A stretch of DNA of 64,000 nucleotides from Rhabditoides inermis (Eukaryota; Nematoda; Chromadorea; Rhabditida; Rhabditidae): contig CAWZYM010000153.1 of the NCBI GenBank assembly GCA_963966185.1, positions 161,001-225,000 on the forward strand, written 5' to 3'. Position numbers and translations under genes: made by a program. Each line of letters starts with the position of its first letter. Position 1 is the first letter of the stretch. Under the pieces are notes generated by a model that searched no databases, was not told the DNA's origin, and saw only the letters and a list, made by a program, of their open reading frames with translations. Below are positions 11,749-25,483 of this stretch, piece by piece.

Positions 11749-13380
11749 TTCATAATCAACGACAGCCACATTTCACCAAGTTTCTCGATCTCGCAAGTCG
11801 GAAACGGAATGGATGGTGCTGAACTTCGCTAATAGGACACTAGAGAAGAAGTTCGGAGGAGATATGGATGAAGGGTACCTCAGTGTCTGTCTCTATTCCT
11901 TCCCTCTATCTCGCCTTATCTCTTTTTTATCTCTCTTTGTGAGTTGATTACATGTAGTTATGTAGTATCGAAGGTTGGTTGGATTGTTTCATGAGCGAGG
12001 CCACTAACTCTCCTCCCACCCTTATGGTGGTTGTTGCTAGAAGCTGTGGTCTCTTGAGATTGGTTGTGGTGTTTCTTGAGCGGGGCCACTAACTCTCCTT
12101 CCACCCTTATGGTGGTTGTTGCTAGAAGCTGTGGTCTCTTGAGATTGGTTGTGGTGTTTCTTGAGCGAGGCCACTAACTCTCCTTCCACCCTTATGGTGG
12201 TTGTTGCTAGAAGCTGTGGTCTCTTGAGATTGGTTGTGGTGTTTGTTGAGCGGGACCACTATTTCTCCTTCCACCCTTATGGTGGTTGTTGCTAGAAGCT
12301 GTGGTCTCTTGAGATTGGTTATGGTGTTTCTTGAGCGGAACCACTATTTCTCCTTCCACCCTTATGGTGGTTGTTGCTAGAAGCTGTGGTCTCTTGAGAT
12401 TGGTTGTGGTGTTTCTTGAGCGGGAACACTATTTATCCTTCCACCCTTATGGTGGTTGTTGCTAGAAGCTGTGGTCTCTTGAGATTGGTTGTGGTGTTTC
12501 TTGAGCGGGACCACTATTTCTCCTTCCATCCTTATGGTGGTTGTTGCTAGAAGCTGTGGTCTCTTGAGATTGGTTGTGGTGTTTCTTGAGCGAGGCCACT
12601 AACTCTCTTTCCACCCTTATGGTGGTTGTTGCTAGAAGCTGTGGTCTCTTGAGATTGGTTGTGGTGTTTTTGAGTGGGGCCACTAACTCTCCTTCCACCC
12701 TTATGGTGGTTGTTGCTAGAAGCTGTGGTCCCTTGAGATTGGTTGTGGTGTTTCTTGAGCGGGAGCACTAACTCTCCTTCCACCCTTATGGTGGTTGTTG
12801 CTAGAAGCTGTGGTCTCTTGAGATTGGTTGTGGTGTTTCTTGAGCGAGGCCACTAACTCTCCTTCCACCCTTATGGTGGTTGTTGCTAGAAGCTGTGGTC
12901 TCTTGAGATTGGTTGTGGTGTTTTTTTGAGTGGGGCCACTAACTCTCCTTCCACCCTTATGGTGGTTGTTGCTAGAAGCTGTGGTCCCTTGAGATTGGTT
13001 GTGGTGTTTCTTGAGCGAGGCCACTAACTCTCCTTCCACCCTTATGGTGGTTGTTGCTAGAAGCTGTGGTCTCTTGAGATTGGTTGTGGTGTTTTTGAGT
13101 GGGGCCACTAACTCTCCTTCCACCCTTATGGTGGTTGTTGCTAGAAGCTGTGGTCCCTTGAGATTGGTTGTGGTGTTTCTTGAGCGGGACCACTAACTCT
13201 CCTTCCACCCTTATGGTGGTTGTTGCTAGAAGCTGTGGTCCCTTGAGATTGGTTGTGGTGTATCTTGAGCGGGACCACTAACTCTCCTTCCACCCGTATG
13301 ATGGTTGTTGCTAGAAGCTGTGGTCTCTTGAGATTGGTTGTGGTGTTTCATGAGCGGGGCTTCTTCTTTCTCTATCTCTC

Positions 13381-13424
<44 letters not shown>

Positions 13425-13461
13425 CCATATCCCTCTCCCTCCATCCAAAGTGCAATACAGG
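11749..13461 (+). repeat. Hybrid unit, 16 monomers: B-type start, A-type end
   Basis: This is the longest block, at 1713 bp. Its left part carries the ccactatttctcc monomers typical of B units (from about 12240). It then switches near 12660 to the short gtgtttttgagtgg monomer and ends in an A spacer with an A-type block. It reads as a junction between a B unit and A units, as expected from unequal exchange. Confidence 0.8.
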
Positions 13462-16400
13462 TTCATAATCAACGACAGCCACATTTCACCAAGTTTCTCG
13501 ATCTCGCAAGTCGGAAACGGAATGGATGGTGCTGAACTTCGCTAATAGGACACTAGAGAAGAAGTTCGGAGGAGATATGGATGAAGGGTACCTCAGTGTC
13601 TGTCTCTATTCCTTCCCTCTATCTCGCCTTATCTCTTTTTTATCTCTCTTTGTGAGTTGATTACATGTAGTTATGTGTATCGAAGGTTGGTTGGATTGTT
13701 TCATGAGCGAGGCCACTAACTCTCCTCCCACCCTTATGGTGGTTGTTGCTAGAAGCTGTGGTCTCTTGAGAATGGTCGTGGTGTTTCTTGAGCGAGGCCA
13801 CTAACTCTCCTCCCACCCTTATGGTGGTTGTTGCTAGAAGCTGTGGTCTCTTGAGATTGGTTGTGGTGTTTTTGAGTGGGGCCACTAACTCTCCTTCCAC
13901 CCTTATGGTGGTTGTTGCTAGAAGCTGTGGTCCCTTGAGATTGGTTGTGGTGTTTCTTGAGCGGGAGCACTAACTCTCCTTCCACCCTTATGGTGGTTGT
14001 TGCTAGAAGCTGTGGTCTCTTGAGATTGGTTGTGGTGTTTCTTGAGCGAGGCCACTAACTCTCCTTCCACCCTTATGGTGGTTGTTGCTAGAAGCTGTGG
14101 TCTCTTGAGATTGGTTGTGGTGTTTTTTTGAGTGGGGCCACTAACTCTCCTTCCACCCTTATGGTGTTTGTTGCTAGAAGCTGTGGTCCCTTGAGATTGG
14201 TTGTGGTGTATCTTGAGCGGGACCACTAACTCTCCTTCCACCCTTATGATGGTTGTTGCTAGAAGCTGTGGTCTCTTGAGATTGGTTGTGGTGTTTCATG
14301 AGCGGGGCTTCTTCTTTCTCTATCTCTCTCACTCTCTCTCTCTCTCTCTCCTCTTTTCCCATATCCCTCTCCCTCCATCCAAAGTGCAATACAGGTTCAT
14401 AATCAACGACAGCCACATTTCACCAAGTTTCTCGATCTCGCAAGTCGGAAACGGAATGGATGGTGCTGAACTTCGCTAATAGGACACTAGAGAAGAAGTT
14501 CGGAGGAGATATGGATGAAGGGTACCTCAGTGTCTGTCTCTATTCCTTCCCTCTATCTCGCCTTATCTCTTTTTTATCTCTCTTTGTGAGTTGATTACAT
14601 GTAGTTATGTAGTATCGAAGGTTGGTTGGATTGTTTCATGAGCGAGGCCACTAACTCTCCTCCCACCCTTATGGTGGTTGTTGCTAGAAGCTGTGGTCTC
14701 TTGAGATTGGTTGTGGTGTTTCTTGAGCGGGGCCACTAACTCTCCTTCCACCCTTATGGTGGTTGTTGCTAGAAGCTGTGGTCTCTTGAGATTGGTTGTG
14801 GTGTTTCTTGAGCGAGGCCACTAACTCTCCTTCCACCCTTATGGTGGTTGTTGCTAGAAGCTGTGGTCTCTTGAGATTGGTTGTGGTGTTTGTTGAGCGG
14901 GACCACTATTTCTCCTTCCACCCTTATGGTGGTTGTTGCTAGAAGCTGTGGTCTCTTGAGATTGGTTATGGTGTTTCTTGAGCGGAACCACTATTTCTCC
15001 TTCCACCCTTATGGTGGTTGTTGCTAGAAGCTGTGGTCTCTTGAGATTGGTTGTGGTGTTTCTTGAGCGGGAACACTATTTATCCTTCCACCCTTATGGT
15101 GGTTGTTGCTAGAAGCTGTGGTCTCTTGAGATTGGTTGTGGTGTTTCTTGAGCGGGACCACTATTTCTCCTTCCATCCTTATGGTGGTTGTTGCTAGAAG
15201 CTGTGGTCTCTTGAGATTGGTTGTGGTGTTTCTTGAGCGAGGCCACTAACTCTCTTTCCACCCTTATGGTGGTTGTTGCTAGAAGCTGTGGTCTCTTGAG
15301 ATTGGTTGTGGTGTTTTTTGAGTGGGGCCACTAACTCTCCTTCCACCCTTATGGTGGTTGTTGCTAGAAGCTGTGGTCCTTTGAGATTGGTTGTGGTGTA
15401 TCTTGAGCGGGACCACTAACTCTCCTTCCACCCTTATGGTGGTTGTTGCTAGAAGCTGTGGTCTCTTGAGATTGGTTGTGGTGTTTCATGAGCGGGGCTT
15501 CTTCTTGCTCTCTCTCTCTCTAACTCTCTCTCTCTCTCTCTCTCTCCTCTCTTCCCATACCCCTCTCCCTCCATCCAAAGTTCAATACAGGTTCATAATC
15601 AACTACAGCCACACTTCACCAAGTTTCTCGATCTCGCAAGTCGAAAACGGAATGAATGGTGCTGAACTTCGCTAATAGGACACCAGAGAAGGATTTCGAG
15701 GAGATATGGATGAAGGGTACCTCAGTGTCTGTCTCTATTCCTTCCCTCTATCTCGCCTTATCTCTTTTTATCTTTTTCTGTGGGTTGATTACATGTAGTT
15801 ATGTAGTATCGAAGGTTGGTTGGATTGTTTCATGAGCGAGGCCACTAACTCTCCTCCCACCCTTATGGTGGTTGTTGCTAGAAGCTGTGGTCTCTTGAGA
15901 ATGGTCGTGGTGTTTCTTGAGCGAGGCCACTAACTCTCCTTCCACCCTTATGGTGGTTGTTGCTAGAAGCTGTGGTCTCTTGAGATTGGTTGTGGTGTTT
16001 TTGAGTGGGGCCACTAACTCTCCTTCCACCCTTATGGTGGTTGTTGCTAGAAGCTGTGGTCCCTTGAGATTGGTTGTGGTGTTTCTTGAGCGGGAGCACT
16101 AACTCTCCTTCCACCCTTATGGTGGTTGTTGCTAGAAGCTGTGGTCTCTTGAGATTGGTTGTGGTGTTTCTTGAGCGAGGCCACTAACTCTCCTTCCACC
16201 CTTATGGTGGTTGTTGCTAGAAGCTGTGGTCTCTTGAGATTGGTTGTGGTGTTTTTTTGAGTGGGGCCACTAACTCTCCTTCCACCCTTATGGTGTTTGT
16301 TGCTAGAAGCTGTGGTCCCTTGAGATTGGTTGTGGTGTATCTTGAGCGGGACCACTAACTCTCCTTCCACCCTTATGATGGTTGTTGCTAGAAGCTGTGG

Positions 16401-16526
16401 TCTCTTGAGATTGGTTGTGGTGTTTCATGAGCGGGGCTTCTTCTTTCTCTATCTCTCTCACTCTCTCTCTCTCTCTCTCTCCTCTTTTCCCATATCCCTC
16501 TCCCTCCATCCAAAGTGCAATACAGG

Positions 16527-17969
16527 TTCATAATCAACGACAGCCACATTTCACCAAGTTTCTCGATCTCGCAAGTCGGAAACGGAATGGATGGTGCTGA
16601 ACTTCGCTAATAGGACACTAGAGAAGAAGTTCGGAGGAGATATGGATGAAGGGTACCTCAGTGTCTGTCTCTATTCCTTCCCTCTATCTCGCCTTATCTC
16701 TTTTTTATCTCTCTTTGTGAGTTGATTACATGTAGTTATGTAGTATCGAAGGTTGGTTGGATTGTTTCATGAGCGAGGCCACTAACTCTCCTCCCACCCT
16801 TATGGTGGTTGTTGCTAGAAGCTGTGGTCTCTTGAGATTGGTTGTGGTGTTTCTTGAGCGGGGCCACTAACTCTCCTTCCACCCTTATGGTGGTTGTTGC
16901 TAGAAGCTGTGGTCTCTTGAGATTGGTTGTGGTGTTTCTTGAGCGAGGCCACTAACTCTCCTTCCACCCTTATGGTGGTTGTTGCTAGAAGCTGTGGTCT
17001 CTTGAGATTGGTTGTGGTGTTTGTTGAGCGGGACCACTATTTCTCCTTCCACCCTTATGGTGGTTGTTGCTAGAAGCTGTGGTCTCTTGAGATTGGTTAT
17101 GGTGTTTCTTGAGCGGAACCACTATTTCTCCTTCCACCCTTATGGTGGTTGTTGCTAGAAGCTGTGGTCTCTTGAGATTGGTTGTGGTGTTTCTTGAGCG
17201 GGAACACTATTTATCCTTCCACCCTTATGGTGGTTGTTGCTAGAAGCTGTGGTCTCTTGAGATTGGTTGTGGTGTTTCTTGAGCGGGACCACTATTTCTC
17301 CTTCCATCCTTATGGTGGTTGTTGCTAGAAGCTGTGGTCTCTTGAGATTGGTTGTGGTGTTTCTTGAGCGAGGCCACTAACTCTCTTTCCACCCTTATGG
17401 TGGTTGTTGCTAGAAGCTGTGGTCTCTTGAGATTGGTTGTGGTGTTTTTGAGTGGGGCCACTAACTCTCCTTCCACCCTTATGGTGGTTGTTGCTAGAAG
17501 CTGTGGTCCCTTGAGATTGGTTGTGGTGTTTCTTGAGCGGGAGCACTAACTCTCCTTCCACCCTTATGGTGGTTGTTGCTAGAAGCTGTGGTCTCTTGAG
17601 ATTGGTTGTGGTGTTTCTTGAGCGAGGCCACTAACTCTCCTTCCACCCTTATGGTGGTTGTTGCTAGAAGCTGTGGTCTCTTGAGATTGGTTGTGGTGTT
17701 TTTTTGAGTGGGGCCACTAACTCTCCTTCCACCCTTATGGTGTTTGTTGCTAGAAGCTGTGGTCCCTTGAGATTGGTTGTGGTGTATCTTGAGCGGGACC
17801 ACTAACTCTCCTTCCACCCTTATGATGGTTGTTGCTAGAAGCTGTGGTCTCTTGAGATTGGTTGTGGTGTTTCATGAGCGGGGCTTCTTCTTTCTCTATC
17901 TCTCTCACTCTCTCTCTCTCTCTCCTCTTTTCCCATATCCCTCTCCCTCCATCCAAAGTGCAATACAGG
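16527..17969 (+). repeat. Hybrid unit, 13 monomers: B-type start, A-type end
   Basis: Another B-to-A junction. The B-specific ccactatttctcc monomers begin near 17020, and after about 17440 the block follows the A order and ends in an A spacer with a very short CT tract near 17910. The switch point matches that of the hybrid at 11749-13461, so the two probably descend from one recombinant, with the extra three monomers of the longer copy gained or lost later. Confidence 0.78.
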
Positions 17970-20900
17970 TTCATAATCAACGACAGCCACATTTCACCAA
18001 GTTTCTCGATCTCGCAAGTCGGAAACGGAATGGATGGTGCTGAACTTCGCTAATAGGACACTAGAGAAGAAGTTCGGAGGAGATATGGATGAAGGGTACC
18101 TCAGTGTCTGTCTCTATTCCTTCCCTCTATCTCGCCTTATCTCTTTTTTATCTCTCTTTGTGAGTTGATTACATGTAGTTATGTAGTATCGAAGGTTGGT
18201 TGGATTGTTTCATGAGCGAGGCCACTAACTCTCCTCCCACCCTTATGGTGGTTGTTGCTAGAAGCTGTGGTCTCTTGAGATTGGTTGTGGTGTTTCTTGA
18301 GCGGGGCCACTAACTCTCCTTCCACCCTTATGGTGGTTGTTGCTAGAAGCTGTGGTCTCTTGAGATTGGTTGTGGTGTTTCTTGAGCGAGGCCACTAACT
18401 CTCCTTCCACCCTTATGGTGGTTGTTGCTAGAAGCTGTGGTCTCTTGAGATTGGTTGTGGTGTTTGTTGAGCGGGACCACTATTTCTCCTTCCACCCTTA
18501 TGGTGGTTGTTGCTAGAAGCTGTGGTCTCTTGAGATTGGTTATGGTGTTTCTTGAGCGGAACCACTATTTCTCCTTCCACCCTTATGGTGGTTGTTGCTA
18601 GAAGCTGTGGTCTCTTGAGATTGGTTGTGGTGTTTCTTGAGCGGGAACACTATTTATCCTTCCACCCTTATGGTGGTTGTTGCTAGAAGCTGTGGTCTCT
18701 TGAGATTGGTTGTGGTGTTTCTTGAGCGGGACCACTATTTCTCCTTCCATCCTTATGGTGGTTGTTGCTAGAAGCTGTGGTCTCTTGAGATTGGTTGTGG
18801 TGTTTCTTGAGCGAGGCCACTAACTCTCTTTCCACCCTTATGGTGGTTGTTGCTAGAAGCTGTGGTCTCTTGAGATTGGTTGTGGTGTTTTTTGAGTGGG
18901 GCCACTAACTCTCCTTCCACCCTTATGGTGGTTGTTGCTAGAAGCTGTGGTCCTTTGAGATTGGTTGTGGTGTATCTTGAGCGGGACCACTAACTCTCCT
19001 TCCACCCTTATGGTGGTTGTTGCTAGAAGCTGTGGTCTCTTGAGATTGGTTGTGGTGTTTCATGAGCGGGGCTTCTTCTTGCTCTCTCTCTCTCTAACTC
19101 TCTCTCTCTCTCTCTCTCTCTCCTCTCTTCCCATACCCCTCTCCCTCCATCCAAAGTTCAATACAGGTTCATAATCAACTACAGCCACACTTCACCAAGT
19201 TTCTCGATCTCGCAAGTCGAAAACGGAATGAATGGTGCTGAACTTCGCTAATAGGACACCAGAGAAGGATTTCGAGGAGATATGGATGAAGGGTACCTCA
19301 GTGTCTGTCTCTATTCCTTCCCTCTATCTCGCCTTATCTCTTTTTATCTTTTTCTGTGGGTTGATTACATGTAGTTATGTAGTATCGAAGGTTGGTTGGA
19401 TTGTTTCATGAGCGAGGCCACTAACTCTCCTCCCACCCTTATGGTGGTTGTTGCTAGAAGCTGTGGTCTCTTGAGAATGGTCGTGGTGTTTCTTGAGCGA
19501 GGCCACTAACTCTCCTTCCACCCTTATGGTGGTTGTTGCTAGAAGCTGTGGTCTCTTGAGATTGGTTGTGGTGTTTTTGAGTGGGGCCACTAACTCTCCT
19601 TCCACCCTTATGGTGGTTGTTGCTAGAAGCTGTGGTCCCTTGAGATTGGTTGTGGTGTTTCTTGAGCGGGAGCACTAACTCTCCTTCCACCCTTATGGTG
19701 GTTGTTGCTAGAAGCTGTGGTCTCTTGAGATTGGTTGTGGTGTTTCTTGAGCGAGGCCACTAACTCTCCTTCCACCCTTATGGTGGTTGTTGCTAGAAGC
19801 TGTGGTCTCTTGAGATTGGTTGTGGTGTTTTTTTGAGTGGGGCCACTAACTCTCCTTCCACCCTTATGGTGTTTGTTGCTAGAAGCTGTGGTCCCTTGAG
19901 ATTGGTTGTGGTGTATCTTGAGCGGGACCACTAACTCTCCTTCCACCCTTATGATGGTTGTTGCTAGAAGCTGTGGTCTCTTGAGATTGGTTGTGGTGTT
20001 TCATGAGCGGGGCTTCTTCTTTCTCTATCTCTCTCACTCTCTCTCTCTCTCTCTCCTCTTTTCCCATATCCCTCTCCCTCCATCCAAAGTGCAATACAGG
20101 TTCATAATCAACGACAGCCACATTTCACCAAGTTTCTCGATCTCGCAAGTCGGAAACGGAATGGATGGTGCTGAACTTCGCTAATAGGACACTAGAGAAG
20201 AAGTTCGGAGGAGATATGGATGAAGGGTACCTCAGTGTCTGTCTCTATTCCTTCCCTCTATCTCGCCTTATCTCTTTTTTATCTCTCTTTGTGAGTTGAT
20301 TACATGTAGTTATGTAGTATCGAAGGTTGGTTGGATTGTTTCATGAGCGAGGCCACTAACTCTCCTCCCACCCTTATGGTGGTTGTTGCTAGAAGCTGTG
20401 GTCTCTTGAGATTGGTTGTGGTGTTTCTTGAGCGGGGCCACTAACTCTCCTTCCACCCTTATGGTGGTTGTTGCTAGAAGCTGTGGTCTCTTGAGATTGG
20501 TTGTGGTGTTTCTTGAGCGAGGCCACTAACTCTCCTTCCACCCTTATGGTGGTTGTTGCTAGAAGCTGTGGTCTCTTGAGATTGGTTGTGGTGTTTGTTG
20601 AGCGGGACCACTATTTCTCCTTCCACCCTTATGGTGGTTGTTGCTAGAAGCTGTGGTCTCTTGAGATTGGTTATGGTGTTTCTTGAGCGGAACCACTATT
20701 TCTCCTTCCACCCTTATGGTGGTTGTTGCTAGAAGCTGTGGTCTCTTGAGATTGGTTGTGGTGTTTCTTGAGCGGGAACACTATTTATCCTTCCACCCTT
20801 ATGGTGGTTGTTGCTAGAAGCTGTGGTCTCTTGAGATTGGTTGTGGTGTTTCTTGAGCGGGACCACTATTTCTCCTTCCATCCTTATGGTGGTTGTTGCT

Positions 20901-21736
20901 AGAAGCTGTGGTCTCTTGAGATTGGTTGTGGTGTTTCTTGAGCGAGGCCACTAACTCTCTTTCCACCCTTATGGTGGTTGTTGCTAGAAGCTGTGGTCTC
21001 TTGAGATTGGTTGTGGTGTTTTTTGAGTGGGGCCACTAACTCTCCTTCCACCCTTATGGTGGTTGTTGCTAGAAGCTGTGGTCCTTTGAGATTGGTTGTG
21101 GTGTATCTTGAGCGGGACCACTAACTCTCCTTCCACCCTTATGGTGGTTGTTGCTAGAAGCTGTGGTCTCTTGAGATTGGTTGTGGTGTTTCATGAGCGG
21201 GGCTTCTTCTTGCTCTCTCTCTCTCTAACTCTCTCTCTCTCTCTCTCTCTCCTCTCTTCCCATACCCCTCTCCCTCCATCCAAAGTTCAATACAGGTTCA
21301 TAATCAACTACAGCCACACTTCACCAAGTTTCTCGATCTCGCAAGTCGAAAACGGAATGAATGGTGCTGAACTTCGCTAATAGGACACCAGAGAAGGATT
21401 TCGAGGAGATATGGATGAAGGGTACCTCAGTGTCTGTCTCTATTCCTTCCCTCTATCTCGCCTTATCTCTTTTTATCTTTTTCTGTGGGTTGATTACATG
21501 TAGTTATGTAGTATCGAAGGTTGGTTGGATTGTTTCATGAGCGAGGCCACTAACTCTCCTCCCACCCTTATGGTGGTTGTTGCTAGAAGCTGTGGTCTCT
21601 TGAGATTGGTTGTGGTGTTTTTGAGTGGGGCCACTAACTCTCCTTCCACCCTTATGATGGTTGTTGCTAGAAGCTGTGGTCTCTTGAGATTGGTTGTGGT
21701 GTTTCATGAGCGGGGCTTCTTCTTTCTCTATCTCTC

Positions 21737-21779
<43 letters not shown>

Positions 21780-22701
21780 CTCTCCTCTTTTCCCATATCC
21801 CTCTCCCTCCATCCAAAGTGCAATACAGGTTCATAATCAACGACAGCCACATTTCACCAAGTTTCTCGATCTCGCAAGTCGGAAACGGAATGGATGGTGC
21901 TGAACTTCGCTAATAGGACACTAGAGAAGGAGTTCGGAGGAGATATGGATGAAGGGTACCTCAGTGTCTGTCTCTATTCCTTCCCTCTATCTCGCCTTAT
22001 CTCTTTTTTATCTCTCTTTGTGAGTTGATTACATGTAGTTATGTAGTATCGAAGGTTGGTTGGATTGTTTCATGAGCGAGGCCACTAACTCTCCTCCCAC
22101 CCTTATGGTGGTTGTTGCTAGAAGCTGTGGTCTCTTGAGATTGGTTGTGGTGTTTCTTGAGCGGGGCCACTAACTCTCCTTCCACCCTTATGGTGGTTGT
22201 TGCTAGAAGCTGTGGTCTCTTGAGATTGGTCGTGGTGTTTCTTGAGCGGGGCCACTAACTCTCCTTCCACCCTTATGGTGGTTGTTGCTAGAAGCTGTGG
22301 TCCCTTGAGATTGGTTGTGGTGTTTCTTGAGCGGGAGCACTAACTCTCCTTCCACCCTTATGGTGGTTGTTGCTAGAAGCTGTGGTCTCTTGAGATTGGT
22401 TGTGGTGTTTCTTGAGCGAGGCCACTAACTCTCCTTCCACCCTTATGGTGGTTGTTGCTAGAAGCTGTGGTCTCTTGAGATTGGTTGTGGTGTTTTTTTG
22501 AGTGGGGCCACTAACTCTCCTTCCACCCTTATGGTGTTTGTTGCTAGAAGCTGTGGTCCCTTGAGATTGGTTGTGGTGTATCTTGAGCGGGACCACTAAC
22601 TCTCCTTCCACCCTTATGATGGTTGTTGCTAGAAGCTGTGGTCTCTTGAGATTGGTTGTGGTGTTTCATGAGCGGGGCTTCTTCTTTCTCTATCTCTCTC
22701 A

Positions 22702-22732
<31 letters not shown>

Positions 22733-24490
22733 CCATATCCCTCTCCCTCCATCCAAAGTGCAATACAGGTTCATAATCAACGACAGCCACATTTCACCAA
22801 GTTTCTCGATCTCGCAAGTCGGAAACGGAATGGATGGTGCTGAACTTCGCTAATAGGACACTAGAGAAGAAGTTCGGAGGAGATATGGATGAAGGGTACC
22901 TCAGTGTCTGTCTCTATTCCTTCCCTCTATCTCGCCTTATCTCTTTTTTATCTCTCTTTGTGAGTTGATTACATGTAGTTATGTAGTATCGAAGGTTGGT
23001 TGGATTGTTTCATGAGCGAGGCCACTAACTCTCCTCCCACCCTTATGGTGGTTGTTGCTAGAAGCTGTGGTCTCTTGAGATTGGTTGTGGTGTTTCTTGA
23101 GCGGGGCCACTAACTCTCCTTCCACCCTTATGGTGGTTGTTGCTAGAAGCTGTGGTCTCTTGAGATTGGTTGTGGTGTTTCTTGAGCGAGGCCACTAACT
23201 CTCCTTCCACCCTTATGGTGGTTGTTGCTAGAAGCTGTGGTCTCTTGAGATTGGTTGTGGTGTTTGTTGAGCGGGACCACTATTTCTCCTTCCACCCTTA
23301 TGGTGGTTGTTGCTAGAAGCTGTGGTCTCTTGAGATTGGTTATGGTGTTTCTTGAGCGGAACCACTATTTCTCCTTCCACCCTTATGGTGGTTGTTGCTA
23401 GAAGCTGTGGTCTCTTGAGATTGGTTGTGGTGTTTCTTGAGCGGGAACACTATTTATCCTTCCACCCTTATGGTGGTTGTTGCTAGAAGCTGTGGTCTCT
23501 TGAGATTGGTTGTGGTGTTTCTTGAGCGGGACCACTATTTCTCCTTCCATCCTTATGGTGGTTGTTGCTAGAAGCTGTGGTCTCTTGAGATTGGTTGTGG
23601 TGTTTCTTGAGCGAGGCCACTAACTCTCTTTCCACCCTTATGGTGGTTGTTGCTAGAAGCTGTGGTCTCTTGAGATTGGTTGTGGTGTTTTTTGAGTGGG
23701 GCCACTAACTCTCCTTCCACCCTTATGGTGGTTGTTGCTAGAAGCTGTGGTCCTTTGAGATTGGTTGTGGTGTATCTTGAGCGGGACCACTAACTCTCCT
23801 TCCACCCTTATGGTGGTTGTTGCTAGAAGCTGTGGTCTCTTGAGATTGGTTGTGGTGTTTCATGAGCGGGGCTTCTTCTTGCTCTCTCTCTCTCTCTAAC
23901 TCTCTCTCTCTCTCTCTCTCTCTCCTCTCTTCCCATACCCCTCTCCCTCCATCCAAAGTTCAATACAGGTTCATAATCAACTACAGCCACACTTCACCAA
24001 GTTTCTCGATCTCGCAAGTCGAAAACGGAATGAATGGTGCTGAACTTCGCTAATAGGACACCAGAGAAGGATTTCGAGGAGATATGGATGAAGGGTACCT
24101 CAGTGTCTGTCTCTATTCCTTCCCTCTATCTCGCCTTATCTCTTTTTATCTTTTTCTGTGGGTTGATTACATGTAGTTATGTAGTATCGAAGGTTGGTTG
24201 GATTGTTTCATGAGCGAGGCCACTAACTCTCCTCCCACCCTTATGGTGGTTGTTGCTAGAAGCTGTGGTCTCTTGAGATTGGTTGTGGTGTTTTTGAGTG
24301 GGGCCACTAACTCTCCTTCCACCCTTATGATGGTTGTTGCTAGAAGCTGTGGTCTCTTGAGATTGGTTGTGGTGTTTCATGAGCGGGGCTTCTTCTTTCT
24401 CTATCTCTCTCACTCTCTCTCTCTCTCTCTCTCTCTCGCTCTCTCCTCTTTTCCCATATCCCTCTCCCTCCATCCAAAGTGCAATACAGG
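17970..24490 (+). repeat. Alternating A and B units, with two short two-monomer units
   Basis: Anchors are 17970, 19168 (B), 20101, 21297 (B), 21830 (A'), 22770, 23970 (B) and 24491 (A'). The units after the B anchors 21297 and 23970 are only 533 and 521 bp, with just two monomers, and both lead into the A' spacer. Their CT tracts contain a gctctc interruption (near 21776 and 24436) seen in only some of the short units. Confidence 0.85.
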
Positions 24491-25443
24491 TTCATAATCA
24501 ACGACAGCCACATTTCACCAAGTTTCTCGATCTCGCAAGTCGGAAACGGAATGGATGGTGCTGAACTTCGCTAATAGGACACTAGAGAAGGAGTTCGGAG
24601 GAGATATGGATGAAGGGTACCTCAGTGTCTGTCTCTATTCCTTCCCTCTATCTCGCCTTATCTCTTTTTTATCTCTCTTTGTGAGTTGATTACATGTAGT
24701 TATGTAGTATCGAAGGTTGGTTGGATTGTTTCATGAGCGAGGCCACTAACTCTCCTCCCACCCTTATGGTGGTTGTTGCTAGAAGCTGTGGTCTCTTGAG
24801 ATTGGTTGTGGTGTTTCTTGAGCGGGGCCACTAACTCTCCTTCCACCCTTATGGTGGTTGTTGCTAGAAGCTGTGGTCTCTTGAGATTGGTCGTGGTGTT
24901 TCTTGAGCGGGGCCACTAACTCTCCTTCCACCCTTATGGTGGTTGTTGCTAGAAGCTGTGGTCCCTTGAGATTGGTTGTGGTGTTTCTTGAGCGAGGCCA
25001 CTAACTCTCCTTCCACCCTTATGGTGGTTGTTGCTAGAAGCTGTGGTCTCTTGAGATTGGTTGTGGTGTTTTTGAGTGGGGCCACTAACTCTCCTTCCAC
25101 CCTTATGGTGGTTGTTGCTAGAAGCTGTGGTCCCTTGAGATTGGTTGTGGTGTTTCTTGAGCGGGACCACTAACTCTCCTTCCACCCTTATGGTGGTTGT
25201 TGCTAGAAGCTGTGGTCTCTTGAGATTGGTTGTGGTGTTTTTTTGAGTGGGGCCACTAACTCTCCTTCCACCCTTATGGTGGTTGTTGCTAGAAGCTGTG
25301 GTCCCTTGAGATTGGTTGTGGTGTATCTTGAGCGGGACCACTAACTCTCCTTCCACCCGTATGATGGTTGTTGCTAGAAGCTGTGGTCTCTTGAGATTGG
25401 TTGTGGTGTTTCATGAGCGGGGCTTCTTCTTTCTCTATCTCTC

Positions 25444-25483
<40 letters not shown>

